From contig LR746266.1 of assembly GCA_902729315.2 (NCBI GenBank), positions 4,040,759-4,104,758 on the forward strand: 64,000 nt of DNA, given 5' to 3'. The notes beneath the pieces are model-generated. The model was not told where the DNA came from, did not search any database, and saw only the letters and a program-made list of their open reading frames with translations. The translations under genes and the position numbers were made by a program. The stretch comes from Spirodela intermedia (taxonomy: Eukaryota; Streptophyta; Magnoliopsida; Alismatales; Araceae). Positions 47,353-60,193 of this stretch are shown piece after piece; within the stretch, counting starts at the first letter, position 1, and each line of letters begins with the position of its first letter.

Positions 47353-49823
47353 ATGACCTTACTGCGTCGTCTCGTTTGCGTTGTTGCGTTGACCTCGCGC
47401 CGTACTCTCTCTCTCTCTCTCTTTCTTTCTACCCTCCTGCGGGAGAGAAGCCCACCTTCCCGTCCGGATGGTACGTGAGAGCGGATGCTAGTTGCTTAGG
47501 CTGGAGGATCGATCGGAAAGGAGGAGAGTTCTTCGCCGGAGCGCTGGCTCGCCATTCCCTCGCCTCGGCGGTCAAATTGTCCGCCTCTGCGGGGGACGTC
47601 CGCTCGGGGAGGTCTCTCCACGCGCACATCGTCAAGTCTGGGCTTCTGAATGTGACCTCCATCGCCAACCATGTCCTGAACATGTACAGCAAATGTTGTT
47701 GTTTCTGCGATGCCCGGCTACTGTTCGACGAAATGCCCGAGAGGGACGTGGTCTCCTTTTCCACGCTGATATCCTCCAGCTCTCGATCTGGGGAGCCCGG
47801 ACTGTCCTTGTACCTTGCAAAGGAGCTGCAGAGAGCAGGCTTGGAGCCCAATGAGTTCGTCTTCTCAGGTGTAATTTCTTCTTGCTCAAAGCTCCGTTGG
47901 ATCTTCTGCGGCAAGCAGGTGCACGCCCAAGCCGTCGTCTCTGATCTTGCGTCGAACCCATTTGTTAAGGCATCTCTGGTCGACATGTACTCGAAGTTCG
48001 GGGATCTTCATTCGGCAGTCTCCTCTTTTCGGCTTGGCCCAGCTGGGGATCCTGCCGTCGTTAACTCTATGGTCTCTGGGCTGGTTGGCTCGGGTCTATA
48101 TTACGAAGCTCTTCGACTGCTGAGAGAGACATGGAACAGCTCTGATTCCTGGTTCACAAATTACACCTTCGTCAGTGCAATCAAAGCCTGCGGAGATCTG
48201 CCCCAAGGCATTGGAAAACATCTGCACGGTCTCCTTGTGAAGTGTGGGTGTGACTCAAACTGCTTTGTGGGTGCATCTCTCGTTGATATGTATGGCAGAT
48301 TTGGGGACGCGGATGGCATGGAAAGGGCCTTCCACTGTGTTACTTGCCCTGATCTTGCTCTTCAGAACGCAATAATCGTCGGTTCCACACAAAATGGGTT
48401 TTACGACATCGCACTGGAATACTTCGAGGAGCTGAAGTTGGAGGGATTTGCCCCGGACGAGTGCACTCTTTCAAGCGTTCTCAAGGCCTGCGGTGGCCTG
48501 AGACTGATAACTCTTGGAAGGATTGTTCATGGGTTCCTTGAGATCTCCGACCTCCGACATAACTTGGTGGTGGATACTGCTTTGATTGACATGTACCTGA
48601 AATGTGGGAAGGTTGAGGAAGGTCGCTCCGTATTTGATCGGATGCAGAAGAGGAGCGCCATAACATACAACACCATGATATCAGGACTGGGGCAAAACCA
48701 GAGGTTTGAGGAGGCAGCAACCCTCTTCATCCACATGAACAGAGAGGGGCTGGCCGTGGACCTCGCAACCTTCGTCGCTGCAATTGGCTCGTCCCCGGGG
48801 CTCGGATGGGTTCTATATGTCTGCGCCATCAAGTGTGGGCTCGGATGGAACCCCATGGTTGAGAATGTGCTCTTAGATAGCATTCTCAAAGATGGAGAAA
48901 TAAAAGAGGCCCTGGATTTCTTTCACCAGATGGAGGACCCAAATGTTGTCTCCTGGACTACAGCCATATCTGGGCTCACTCAATCTGGTTTCTACACGGA
49001 AGCACTGGAGCTTTTTAGAAAGATGAGGTCGACAGAGACAAGCCCCAATGTTTTTACTTTCTCAAGCGCCTTGAAGGCCTGTGGGAGACTGGCCGATCTT
49101 GAACAGGGGAGAAGCATCCATGCATGTCTCCTAAAGCATGGTCCCGTTGGCGATGAATACACCACCAGTTCTATCGTGGACATGTATGCGAGCTGTGGAG
49201 CTCTAGAGGAGAGCCACAGAGTCTTCCATGGGCTTCCCAAAGGAGATGTGGTAACATGGAATACCATGATCGGCAGCTACGCCAGCCATGGATATGGCCG
49301 GAAGGCCTTGGAGCTGTACGAGAAGATGGTGGAGGAAGAAGTGAAGCCCAGCCATGTGACTTTCATCTCTCTTCTATCGGCGTGCAGTCGCTGTGGGCTG
49401 GTAGACGAGGGAGTTCGTCTGTTTGAGCGGATGACTCCCGACCACGGAGTCAACCCTCGCATGGAGCATTACGCATGCATGGTTGACCTTTTCGGGAGGG
49501 CCGGCATGCTGGAGAAGGCCAGAAGCTTGATCGAGAGCATGCCATTTGAGCCCGATTCCTCGATCTGGACCGTCCTCCTTGCTTCCTGCAGAGTCCATGG
49601 CAATGTGGAACTAGCAGCGCAGGCCAGAGACCATCTCTTGGCGATGGGGGGGGAAGATAGCCTCACCCATGTCCTCATGTATAATGTGTACTCTGAGGTG
49701 GGCAACTGGGTGGACGCAGAGAAATCAAGGATGAGAGTCGCTAGTGCGGGTGCGAGGAAAGAACCGGGCATCAGCTGGGTGCATACCAGAGATAATCATT
49801 TGCAGAATATGATAATAACCTAA
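47353..49823 (+). CDS. PLS-class PPR protein (E subgroup), start unresolved by CT-tract frame shift
   Basis: Intronless organelle-targeted RNA-binding protein. The PPR frame is open from 47340 to TAA at 49821-49823, but its first in-frame ATG (47682) falls inside the first repeats, after the GRSLHAHIVKSG motif. In another frame, ATG 47353 encodes a good mitochondrial presequence (MTLLRRLVCVVALTSRRTLS) that runs into the (CT)9 tract at 47405-47422. One CT unit fewer would put it in frame with the PPR body. So this is a length variant, a sequence error or a broken allele. The body holds many tandem P/L/S motifs (VVSFSTLISS, VVSWTTAISGL, VVTWNTMIGSYASHG) and ends with an E motif (WTVLLASCRVHGNVELA) and a short tail after GISWVHTRDNHLQN. 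It has no DYW domain, so any C-to-U editing role would need a DYW partner. Target unknown. Confidence 0.8.
47405..47422. repeat. (CT)9 tract at the PPR N-terminus
   Basis: Eighteen nucleotides of CT between the presequence-like frame and the PPR frame. Dinucleotide length changes here would switch which upstream ATG is in frame. Confidence 0.9.
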
Positions 49824-50243
49824 CATCTGGAATATAATCCAAACTCTTGTTGCCTGCATCAGAGAGAGCAGCTTCCTGCTGGTACCCGTCCGAAAAACAT
49901 GAAGTAGAGTGAAGGTCTACGGTAGTTTACTTCGTGGTTTGATGGGTCAAACGGAAATTTATGTGGGTTTTTAGTCAAGATGATCATTTGGAAACTAATG
50001 GGAAGACATTCTCCCACGAGTCATCAGCTCTTCTCGTGATGAAGCAAATCTGTCAGGAACTTACTTGCGGAACTGCGCGTGCAATGGGTTTTTTCTTTTC
50101 TTTTTACGGCTTTTGTTAATATTTTCTTCCGAGATTTAGATCTTTTGCTTGATCTTATCCGTGAGGGAAATTTTGCATTCTGCGCAAGAGCTTAGCCGAG
50201 CCTCATCTCTGGATGATTACAAGAAGAGGCATAGCCTAGAACA

Positions 50244-50245
<2 letters not shown>
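49824..50245. other. Region after the PPR gene, no gene recognised
   Basis: Probable PPR 3' UTR and spacer. Nothing else could be identified before the TC/TA microsatellite. Confidence 0.5.

Positions 50246-50314
<69 letters not shown>
50246..50314. repeat. Compound microsatellite (TC)n(AT)17
   Basis: A TC run at 50246-50280 passes directly into an AT run at 50281-50314. It forms the left arm flanking the plastid-derived insertion and is roughly the reverse complement of the arm at 51051-51120. Confidence 0.9.
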
Positions 50315-50319
<5 letters not shown>

Positions 50320-50415
50320 ACGCTAGCACATTGCCATTTTGGGCAAAACAGATCTACTAATTCTTTTATTCCAGTTAGTAAGAGGGATCTTGAACTAAGA
50401 AATAGACCCTAGAAG

Positions 50416-50500
50416 CTAAAAGAGGGTATCCTGAGCAATTGCAAGAATAGGGTTCATTGATATTCCTGGTATAGTAGATGCTATCACACATACAGTCATA
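50416..50500 (-). pseudogene. ndhB: Plastid ndhB 3'-end fragment
   Basis: The minus strand encodes the last 27 residues of NdhB (NADH dehydrogenase-like subunit), including [13 protein letters not shown] and AIAQDTLF, then TAG at 50416-50418. The known downstream flank continues to about 50320. Upstream coding stops matching at about 50500, so this is an isolated fragment. Confidence 0.85.
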
Positions 50501-50830
50501 CTTTTCGTGAAAAAAGCCCAATTGAAGGGGAGGGTTTCTTCAAACAAGGAGCTGAGGCAACGATTCAATCAAATGATATTGAGCACAATTGTTGTTATGA
50601 TTGAAAATACAGAAAATGATTGAAAATCAAAAAGGATTGATTTACGTATGTTATATAGTATAGTAATATAATAATAATAATTCTATTTTATTAATTTTTA
50701 TTAGATTTTATTTAAAATATCTTATTTTTTACATTATTATATAATATAGTTTACCTATATTACTATTGTACTTCTATTATATGGATATTTATTGATACTT
50801 ATTGATTTTTTTTGGGGTAAATCAATTGAT

Positions 50831-50930
50831 CCTTGTTCGTAGACAAAGCTGATTCGGAATTGTCTTTCATTCCAAGGCATAACTTGTATCCATGCGCTTC
50901 ATATTAGTCTGGAGTTCGCTCCCAGCAATA
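50831..50930 (-). pseudogene. Plastid rrn16 promoter/leader fragment
   Basis: The minus strand matches the plastid Prrn region upstream of 16S rRNA, including CATGGATACAAGTTATGCC and AAAGACAATTCCGAATCAGC. Differences from the usual sequence include CGG to CAG and GGGCGA to GACTAA. It is cut off just before the 16S gene, so no rRNA is present. Confidence 0.85.
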
Positions 50931-50933
50931 TAG

Positions 50934-51029
<96 letters not shown>

Positions 51030-51048
51030 TTGGAAGTAATGAACCTCC

Positions 51049-51050
<2 letters not shown>

Positions 51051-51089
<39 letters not shown>

Positions 51090-51120
51090 GAGAGAGAAAG
51101 AGAGAGGGAGAGAGTGAGAC
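51051..51120. repeat. Compound microsatellite (AT)18(GA)n
   Basis: An AT run at 51051-51086 is followed by an imperfect GA run to about 51118. It is in inverted orientation to the left arm, so the two could pair across the plastid insertion. Confidence 0.9.
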
Positions 51121-51869
51121 TTAAAGGCCGTCTCTTGGAGCTTATAGTTGATATAAGGCTGGGCTTGAAAATTCCCGGGCCTGTTGGCCTCTTGATCTGT
51201 CCTGCAACGACAATGTGGGACCCAACGGGAAGCCACCTAGCCGCCGCTCTTCACAGAAGTCTCCTCTTCCTCCCGACGGCGCCCCCAATATTTCTTTATA
51301 CAGACAGCCGCCGCATCCCTTATCTGGAAGCAAGCTGAGAGCAGACAAGCCGCAGATACCTACCGAACCCAAGTGGACCCACCATTTGGATTCTCCACTC
51401 TACCCAAGCTGTCTTCCTCGTACGGTCGAACGGTCGTTAGATATTCAGGTGGGCCCGGGACGGAGACGCGCCGCCTTTCCCGCTCGGCCTGCCTTTCTTT
51501 AATTGGAGGATTTCTAGTGGGCAGCAGCGTCACATAAAAGAGCTGAACGAGAATGAGTTCCGAGCATGCTGACGCCAGGAAGCAAAGACGAGAAAGAATG
51601 GAAGATGCTGCTATTCATCTGATGACATCAAAACGGACGGCGACGATCACTTCTCGCTCTCTCTCTCTCTCTCTCTCTACACCTCCGTCTCATTGGTACT
51701 TCAGAAGAGGAGAGGGCGGAAAAAGGTACCCATTTGAAAACGAGGACACCCGCGTGGAAGAAGCCATCTTCAGAGTCGTCGCCTCCCTCCCCCATTCCTC
51801 GTCCCTCTCACGGCGGTGGCGGCGGCGGAGATGAAAAGAATCAGCCGGCGGATGGGGGGGAGGGGGGGC
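51121..51869. other. Spacer downstream of the Q/S-rich gene, no gene recognised
   Basis: GC-rich sequence with a short CT tract (about 51657-51679) and a 93-codon open frame from ATG 51553 with no recognisable family. Part is probably the 3' UTR of the minus-strand gene ending at 51870. Confidence 0.5.
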
Positions 51870-54800
51870 TCAGAGAGAGAGGCAGGTCACTCCCTCAGGT
51901 TGACTTCCGGGCATCATCGGCAGGGCGGCCACGTATCTCTGGGGGTATATCCTCCGGGGGGTGGGGGTGGCAGCGGCCGCCGCCTCGGAGGTCGTCGGCA
52001 AGCTCTCGACTCCTCCGGGTTGACCCCGGCTATGGAACCTAACGAAGCGGTTGACCAAGGAGAGCCTCTCCAGGTCCTGGCACTCGACTCTCACGTCCGG
52101 AACCGAGGCACCGCTCTCCAACCTGCAACATCAAATAAATGGAGGAGGGCAGTAAAGTCTCAGGCGGAGAAGTACCATACGGGGACACACTAAAACCAGG
52201 TGAAGAATGGAAGCTCATCTTACCTTGATAGATCACCTTCCATCTTCCTCGCTCTGGCGATGAAGTCCTCTGCAACTTTCGAGAAAAACCCGTCTCCGTC
52301 CCTTTCCGAGGTCTCAAGTCTCTCAGACGCCCTAGACAGATCAAAGAGGGTGGAGCGAATGGTGATCAAAGAGGGATAGCTCTTGTCTGAAAATATCTGT
52401 CACTAGATAGAGAAGAAAAAGTGTAGGAGACCAAATGGCATAGAGATGAGACCCAGAACTTACAGATCAGCGCCGCTTGATGGAACAGTGGAGCCCCTTC
52501 TTGAGCTTGACATGCCACCGCATGCACGCCCTAGAGCCAGTCTAGCAGCAAGGTACGTCGCACTGTCCTGATGTAAGTTGGCATCCGAGCAAAGGATTTT
52601 CATGGGCACAGCAGGAAGCAGCAGCTGCATCAGCTGAGTAGTCAATATAAGTCTCCTACGGGCCCGGGGTCCGTACAGTATATCCTCACCCATGTCAACT
52701 TCATCGTCAACCTGTTTGAAAAAAATAATTCCAAAATCATCCTCTAATATTTTCTCTTAGATTTTTCACATCATCCCAAAAAAAGGCCCTTCCGGCGCAT
52801 GAAAAGCCAAAAATAATTATACTATTGGAAAAAAATAAAGAAAAGCTTCTGGCAAACCTTGTCAATCAGTCTATTTGCAGTATGTGCCCAGCTAACTTCG
52901 GCCATACTGTCAACAGGAAAACTTAAGAATTTAGATCCAAATAAGAAAACCTGAGAATGAAATGCCACTAAACCGGTTCTTCAAGAAACATTTCAAAAGC
53001 ATGGAAAAGGGTCAAAGACAAGTAGAAAACTGTCTTTATTTTTGTGTAAGACTACCTGACACTCGGTAGCCTTGCAGATTCGTGCGTGATTTCTTTGTGC
53101 CAAGGTGAGCGTTCCGACAATAAAGGTTTATGCCTCTTTGGTCTTTGGATCAGATCATGGTCAACAGCATCCGCAGGTGTGTGAAAGGGGGAAGGATGCT
53201 CGTTGGCAGCAGCAGATAAACTCCTTCTCCAAACAGATTCAACCTGATCAGAATCATTCATTTTCCCAGCAGAACTAGGCACGTCCGTGCTGCTGGAAAC
53301 GTTTGGAAAGGACAAACGCTGGACAGCAGCTCCTGCAGTTTTCTGATCACCTAATGAATTGTACGTGGATAAAATCTGCTCATTTTTTAAGTTTTCATAT
53401 TGATCAAACCATGACGGCGCCATCTGTGGATCAATCCGGGAAGGTGAGATTCCTGCTGATGGAGATGAGTTGGAGGTGATACTAAGACCACGAGGTTGAT
53501 TCTGAGAATCATTAGGACTGATACCAGTCAAAACCTGAGATTGCACCTCTTTCCGAATAACTTGAGAAGGTCCAACCACACTCTCGTTGGCACTGGCCTC
53601 TGATGAGAAACATAGCATCTTGGTATCAGATGGAAACGGACTTTGACTACCACTTAAATTTAACTCCTTATACGAGGGAACTCTAGCTACAGCATTATAT
53701 CCGTAAATTAATGTCTGAGGTGCTTTCCCAGTCATTTCCTGGGAATCAGGAGCAGAATCTGCCGCTTTCAGCCTCTTCCCAAGCCGTTTGTTGGGGTCCG
53801 ACTCAATTGCCTTCATTGCCTGAACCTGTTGCAGAAGAGAGTAATTTGGATGCTGACCATCAGGTGATTTTAAACGATGGCTGGGAGAACCAATATCACG
53901 GCCAGAAGAGGCAATATTCAACAGCGAAGAATGGCTCGGTTGCTTTTCAAGGTGTGAACCTTGCTCGAGCTTTGCCCTACCAATGTCTTGCTGGTATAAC
54001 TGTACAAAGGATGGAATGGCCAAAGAAGAGTTTCCAGCAGCAGAATGCTTTGGTAAAGATTCTCCCACTTGAGTGGCACCAGATCCATGTGGAGAAATAT
54101 CTGACCTCCCGGACAGAATTTGACGCACAGCATTCTCTTTACTTGCCTGTTGCTCCCCCACGGTACTATGTTGAGAATCTATTGAACAAGTAGCAGTACT
54201 TTGTCCTTTCTGACTCCCTCGATCGTCAGACCTATTTGACAACCAGGGGCTTGTATCCAACGGGCTAGAGCGGACAGACTGAGATAAATTTGGGCTTGGC
54301 TTGTCAGGTAAGCGCCGCTGAGCAGATACATTTGTCCATACATTTTGCAGCATAGCGGAGAATGCTCCCTGCTGGGACACACCAGGTCTGACTGAAGGTT
54401 GTGAAACTGACCGTACACCCAACCCGGGTATTGAGCTTCTTGGATGAGAAGCGGACGTGCTTGTTGCCGGAGGTAGGCCCATGTCCCCGGAATATGGATG
54501 GGTCGATGGAGCTTGGCGAGTATCAGATGGACAAGCTAGCCTGGAAGGTGCAACCTGACCGGCTACACCTGGTAACAATACCTGACTAGGTCGATTTGCT
54601 AAAGCTTCACCATGTATGTCTCTGCTAAGCGAGCCATTGGTCAGTCTGCCATCAGAAGGATCTTTTGTGTGTACATCGGGGTCAATCTGGTTACGAGAAG
54701 GCATGTTCACTGACTGTTCTGTTGTGAAATGTCCACTAGAAACAGAGAGCTGTTGTTGATGCTGTTGCAATTGTTGCGAGTCGAGTGGGAAGAAACGCGG

Positions 54801-57800
54801 GCTAGAAGAAGTAATCGACGTTGTCTGAGAGATTTCCTTGCCAGGCTGTTCAGATGAGTGCGACATATTATTCAAAGTTTCCCTTTGAGGAGTTTCATGC
54901 ATCGTGGTCAGAGATCGAACGGAAACTGATGTAGTTGGATACATCTGGTTTTTCTCTCCTTGCACAGCTGAATCAAAATGCCTTGAATTATGATCTAGAA
55001 CAGCTTTTGACAGCATTGATTGATGTTGTGATGGCAGGGACAAGTGTAACCCCATCCCTTGTAAAGTGGAAGGCTGTTGTGAAGTAGATGGCATACCAGA
55101 AGCGGCATCAGACCTCTCAGATATCATATTACGATTGGAAAAACCATGACTAGCGATGGAGTTGGTATCCCTTGATTGGTCCACCTTATGAAGAAGTTCG
55201 AGCATATTTTGACTGCAGATATCAAATTCAAAACTAATGTCAAAGGATCTCACTTGTTGCAGAAGAAACATATGGGAATTTCGTCATCACAAACGGTAAA
55301 CTCTTTCCGGATATGGAGACAGCGAGAATGCAAATGGTAAACTCTGGAAACACCAGACTTGAAAACCAACTAAGGCGAGAAAGCCAACCCAGGACCCTAA
55401 GGACGGGTAAGAAAGAAGATGATAAAGTCTCGGAGTAAAGATCGCATAACAATAAAAAAGCTAAAAGAAATATGAATTTTTAAAACAAAAAAATGATGAA
55501 AATCACCTCGTCTGACCAGTTCTGTTTTGTGCCAAAAATGCTGCAGATTCATCAAATGAATCAGGAATGTTAGAATCACGACTGAAGTTATTGCCACCAG
55601 GGTGTCCCTTCTCCGTTCCCTTTACATTTCCTTGGGAATCAAACGAATTCTGCAGGAAAGAAGAATTAGCTTGGACCACATTCCCAAAAAAAATAACCAT
55701 TGAAAAATAATCAACATATAAATATTTCTAAAATCATCGTCAAATTCAAAGAATAGCAATTTACCTTCTCTACATCCCTTGTGCTGTTAGATGCAGAACG
55801 ACCAGCAAACTGTGATGGCCTGATATATCCTTGGTCCTGATTCTTCAGTCCATGAGGTGGCATATGGGACGTTCCCTGTGCATAGAGGTTACGTTTTGGG
55901 GTATCAGGTTCCGCGTTATCCCCCAAATTTCCCATCGGGTGGAATTGAAACCTCCTAGGACCTGAAGTACTTTGACCAATGTGTCCCGAGGCATTTCCAC
56001 TGCCACTAGCAGGACGCGATGGAATTCCGAAAAGTGTGGAAGCCTTAACCCTCCCCAAAAATCCGGAATCAATACCCTCACCAGAATGTGAATTAGCAGA
56101 GATGTAACCCTCATCAGACACCTCTTTCTGGACATCCTTCTCCTTTCTTCTGTCATAAACTTCAGCAGAAGCCTTAGTGGAGACGTTCATAGATGATTCC
56201 CACACTTGAGAACTGTTATTTACCGTATTCTGGTATTTTCCCACATCCTCGTTCCCTTTAGATTTTCTAGAATAATCAGATGGCACATGCAAACCATAAT
56301 CAGACTGATGCGCTGTAAGAGATCGTTGATTCATATCCTGAGTTGACTTAGAATTATATAAATTAACCCCAGCAAAGGTACCCATATGAAGATCCCCAGT
56401 TTGCACCTGGGGAATACCCATTTCGGATTTTCCCAAACTAAAACCACCAGTCGAACGAGAAATACGAGCAGACTTTTGATTTCCATCAGTTTTCCCCATA
56501 TTTCCATCGTGCTCCTTTCTTATATGCATGGCTCCTGTAGGACTACTCGCTTGGGACTGCTGTGCAGGACTTCCAAGATCTTGAACTTTTAAGGCAGCGT
56601 CCCCACTCGATTCATTTATTCTCCAACCATTCATCTTATTGTATAATTGTGTACCAATATTGTACGAGGGCATATTCTGTTGCTGAGCCCAGGTGTCCTG
56701 CATGTTCAGTGGATTTGACCTCGCTTCTACTGGCACAGTGCTTGCCGGTTGCTCACATAATTGCCCAGTCCAAGTACCAGCTGAGGTATCTCTAAAATGC
56801 ATTTGTGGTTCACTGCCCCCATGAAACTGGGAATGAAGTTGACTCTTATCTACCTGACTGTTGGCATCCTTAGATGATTGTTGAAGACATTGATGAGAGA
56901 TCTCTGCGTGCAATTCACGATCACGATTGTAAACAGATTTAAAAGAAGGCTGATGGAACATAGTAGCAGCTTGATCGTGTGAACTCACATCCGTGTCATC
57001 AAATAAAGGGAAAGGTCTAGGAGTTATAGAAGATTCACTTTGCAAGTTTTCAATCAAACTAGTTTGTTGCTTCCCATAGTCGATAAACATTGCAGGACCG
57101 TTCCCACTGGAGTGTTCTTTCTGCTGAAAGCTCAAGCCATTCCACTCGTGCTGCAATCCAGTGTCACCGCTAGAAGTCTCAGCTACAGCTGACTGCATGA
57201 GTGCACTCCAGCTACCACTCTGTAGAGATGGAAATACGTTAAAACTATTATTACCATCTAGAAGGTTTCTGCACGCGGCTCCAGAATCAGTATTACCACT
57301 GCCAAATGATGCATTCCAAGGACTATCATCGTCTGCACTAAACAAAAGTTTCTGCTCTGTCGCGTCCAATTTAACCAGTTCCTGGGCCCCAGCCTGTGCT
57401 GTTTTCTCACGTGAGCTTCCTGTCCAATCTGCTCGTTCCTGGCTACCTCTAAAATCCTGAACTTGAATGCTTCTTCCCAGGCTGTTCAACTGCTCAAAAT
57501 TCTCAGACATGTTTTCGCTTCTTACATTATGAACGGGAAGCTGGTAAAACGAAGCTTTTCCTGGGAACCTCTGATTAACAGCAGGATCATCTTGCACATT
57601 CATTTGCCCCTGAAATAAACCTTGATCACTATGGAAAGAATTAAAGCCACTGAACTGCATAGGCAGTTTTTCAAGTTGGTTACCAACAGATCTAGCCATT
57701 GTGTCAGCACCATCATTAGATAGAACTTGAAAGCTGGAAAACTGATTCGATGAGGTTTTATTGCCAGAAATAGGTGTACCATATAAATACTGGTCGACTT

Positions 57801-58239
57801 GTTGTGGAGGATGTCCAGTTGACTGCAATACCTGTCCCTGATCCTGTGGATAGACGACACCATTTGACAGCCTGTGAACACTAGTACCCCCCACACTCTG
57901 TGTCCAGTTCATGTTTCCAGCAGCATACATTTGTGAACTGCTTGGCGTCCTTGATTCACATCCCGTACTCCCACTTTGCCATGCGTATTTAGGTGCATCA
58001 CAAACGGGCATGCCATTTACCACAGGGGGCAATTGATCAAGAGCTGCCTGCTTCGAAAGAGAAGAAAGTTGGTTTGGTGAACTCTGCTGCCATGCTTCCT
58101 GGTCCAACTGATGAAACTGTTGCTGCCTCTGAAACTCTTGGAGCTGTCTATACATTAACTGCTGTTGATACAGCTGCATATCATTGTAACCAGATTGCTG
58201 TTTTGACCAAGATTGTGGCGTGCCTGGTTGCCCTTTCAT
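51870..58239 (-). CDS. Large Q/S-rich 'dentin sialophosphoprotein-like' plant protein
   Basis: Plant-specific family (Arabidopsis At5g07940/At5g07970/At5g07980 type), function unknown, probably nuclear and largely disordered. Exons (minus): 55765-58239, 55507-55649, 53056-55212, 52858-52906, 52464-52711, 52224-52331, 51870-52122; all phases fit, 1,810 aa from ATG 58239. Seen: Gln-rich start (NDMQLYQQQLMYRQLQEFQR), a conserved SGSWSALMQSAVAETSS block, QNMLELLHKVDQSRD at the third exon, then a more ordered C-terminus: SMAEVSWAHTANRLIDKVDD, RRRLILTTQLMQLLLP, DVRVECQDLERLSLVNRFVR, and the family ending PQRYVAALPM...VTCLSL. Homologues extend further at the N-terminus; here that part lies out of frame or is missing (see 58240-58446). 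The start at 58239 is therefore provisional. A 5' UTR exon probably ends at about 60194. Confidence 0.88.
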
Positions 58240-58446
58240 GAGTGGTGATTTAAGAGCAAGAAATTCGAAATCAGGAAAAATGTCGGAAATGGTGGCTTTG
58301 AGGAACCTCTCATAATGTTAGCATTGCATCGAAGTAAGCTTCCTTGGTTTAATTCAGCAGAATGCAAGCCCACATTTCTTAAACTATGCCTATCAGGCAT
58401 TGTCTTTTCTTCCAGATTCCCCAACTCATTAACTTTGAATTGAAGA
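58240..58446 (-). pseudogene. Out-of-frame N-terminal extension of the Q/S-rich gene
   Basis: Directly upstream of ATG 58239 the same frame reads KATISDIFPDFEFLALKSPL with no break before MKGQPG; this resembles the family's FDFxGGxxxLMRGQ segment. Further upstream the homology-like stretch (NELGNLEEKTMPDRHSLRNV, then GLHSAELNQGSLL) is in another frame. The frames change near 58290-58310 with no room for an intron. This could be a real indel, a sequence error or a chance match; I recall the homologues only from memory. Confidence 0.45.
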
Positions 58447-60193
58447 ACAAAGAATTGTACAAAACCCTTCCAAATGTGAAGAACTTACAAACATTCAGAT
58501 CCCAAAGTTAACTGAATTAGAAGGAAAACTTGAGGAGATCGCCTGCTATTTCCTCCCTGGCGGTCTGTTGATTCAAACAAATAGGTTAATAGAGAAAGCA
58601 TACACGTGAGCAGCTCATCAAAATTAACAGAACGTGACTTATGGCCAAAAACGTATCATCAGCTCATGTTCAAAAATCATCAATAAGCAGCAAAATTTAA
58701 AGCGTCAAAGAGAGAAAATAGGTCACCCGACTATCATTAATCAATAAGAGGCAGTTTTCAAGTGCAAGGACAATCTTCCTTGTCATAGAAACTATAGACT
58801 TTGTCTGCTCCTTGCCACCGAGCTAAGTACATCCATAAGAGTCCACGGCATCAACTTTTCTAAAGGAACGATAAAAATGCTAAAAGGGTTAAATTTCAAG
58901 TACAATCAGTTCGCACTGGAAATGACTTGGGAACCAAATTGCTGTATTAAGAAAACAGTGATATGAGGTGGGGTGGATTGTATGTTCTCTGCCATTCATG
59001 AAGTTTACCCCTGGCATAGGCAAGGGTGATTGTATTTCTAACGTGAGGACTCCATAGATAATTTGGCACCAACAAAAATATCAAATCCAAGAGGATAGAA
59101 AGAAACGCATCAAAAAGTACTTTAAGAAAATAGAAGTCAACAGAATTAAACCGCTTCCCTTGTCAGAGAATAGAAAAGAGAAAATATCTTGGAAAGCAAG
59201 AGTAACCCCATATAACATTCAGACGGTGGAAGTTTTGTTCTGGTACACATTCATCTCCTGAATTTCAAGCTTACTGAACCCCGTGATAATTTAACTAATG
59301 CATACACATTCGGGGATCCATAAATGTGCACAATAGACAAGGAGAGTTTTTTTCTGGACTGGGATATGTAAATACAAGGTATCGACCGTTAGTTGAGAAA
59401 GAAATGTGAAAGAACCAGTGCATTGATAGAGAATGAAAAAAAACATGTACTGCATAATACCATCAGAGTGAAATCCAAAAAACGGGGGAAATAATCCTTC
59501 TTGAACATTTCCCCACAAAGTGGTGAAATACGAGCAGGAAAATTTCTAGGATACGAAAGCTAAAACTCCAGGAGGACGGCCTATTTCTGAGATTCAATTA
59601 TAAGCGTACAGAACTCAAATGAAGAATAATACAAATCGTATTGAAGGGGCAACAATGAAATCCATACCAGGGTATCTACAAGAACATTTCCGAGCACAAC
59701 GCTAGAACAACCCGCTAACCTTGAGCAAACAAATATAGAAAACTGTTCAAGGTGAAAGCTACATAATTTTAGCAAACACATCCGGTCTGAGAAATCCCTA
59801 CATATCCTACGGACTGTAACTCCGCAAGATCTCCACATATGTTTTCCCTCTACGACCTGAGATTACGCTAGGAAAAGAGGTAAAAAAATGATATACAGTT
59901 CGAAAAAAGAGGCCCTGAAACAGGAATCTAAATACTACAAAGGAATCCAAAATGTAGGAGATTGATCAACAAGTCAGCTCTTCAACTGAAATTTTCAGAA
60001 TCGTCTCCAAATGGGGGAAATTATTGATTACTGTACCAAATTAGGCCACAAGGACCCATTCAGATCGGCAAACAAGCAAGAAACTGTGGACAACAAAGCA
60101 GAGAACGCTGAAACTCTCGTCCAACAGACGCCCTTAGCCGGATAGGGAGACGAAAATTAGGTACCGAGGGAGCCTGACAAGGGATTAAGGCTT
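58447..60193 (-). other. Probable 5' intron of the Q/S-rich gene, no exon recognised
   Basis: AT-rich sequence with no recognisable coding block. I searched it for the conserved first exon of the family (MPGNEV...HNFF type) and did not find it. It may be a leader intron after loss of the N-terminal exons. Confidence 0.45.

Noticed and set aside
47492-47854. 120-codon frame overlapping the PPR N-terminus
   Set aside because: An arginine-rich alternate frame of a GC-rich coding region; the PPR motifs lie in the other frame.
51553-51834. 93-codon ATG frame near the 3' end of the Q/S-rich gene
   Set aside because: It runs through a CT tract and has no recognised family. It could be real, but nothing supports it.
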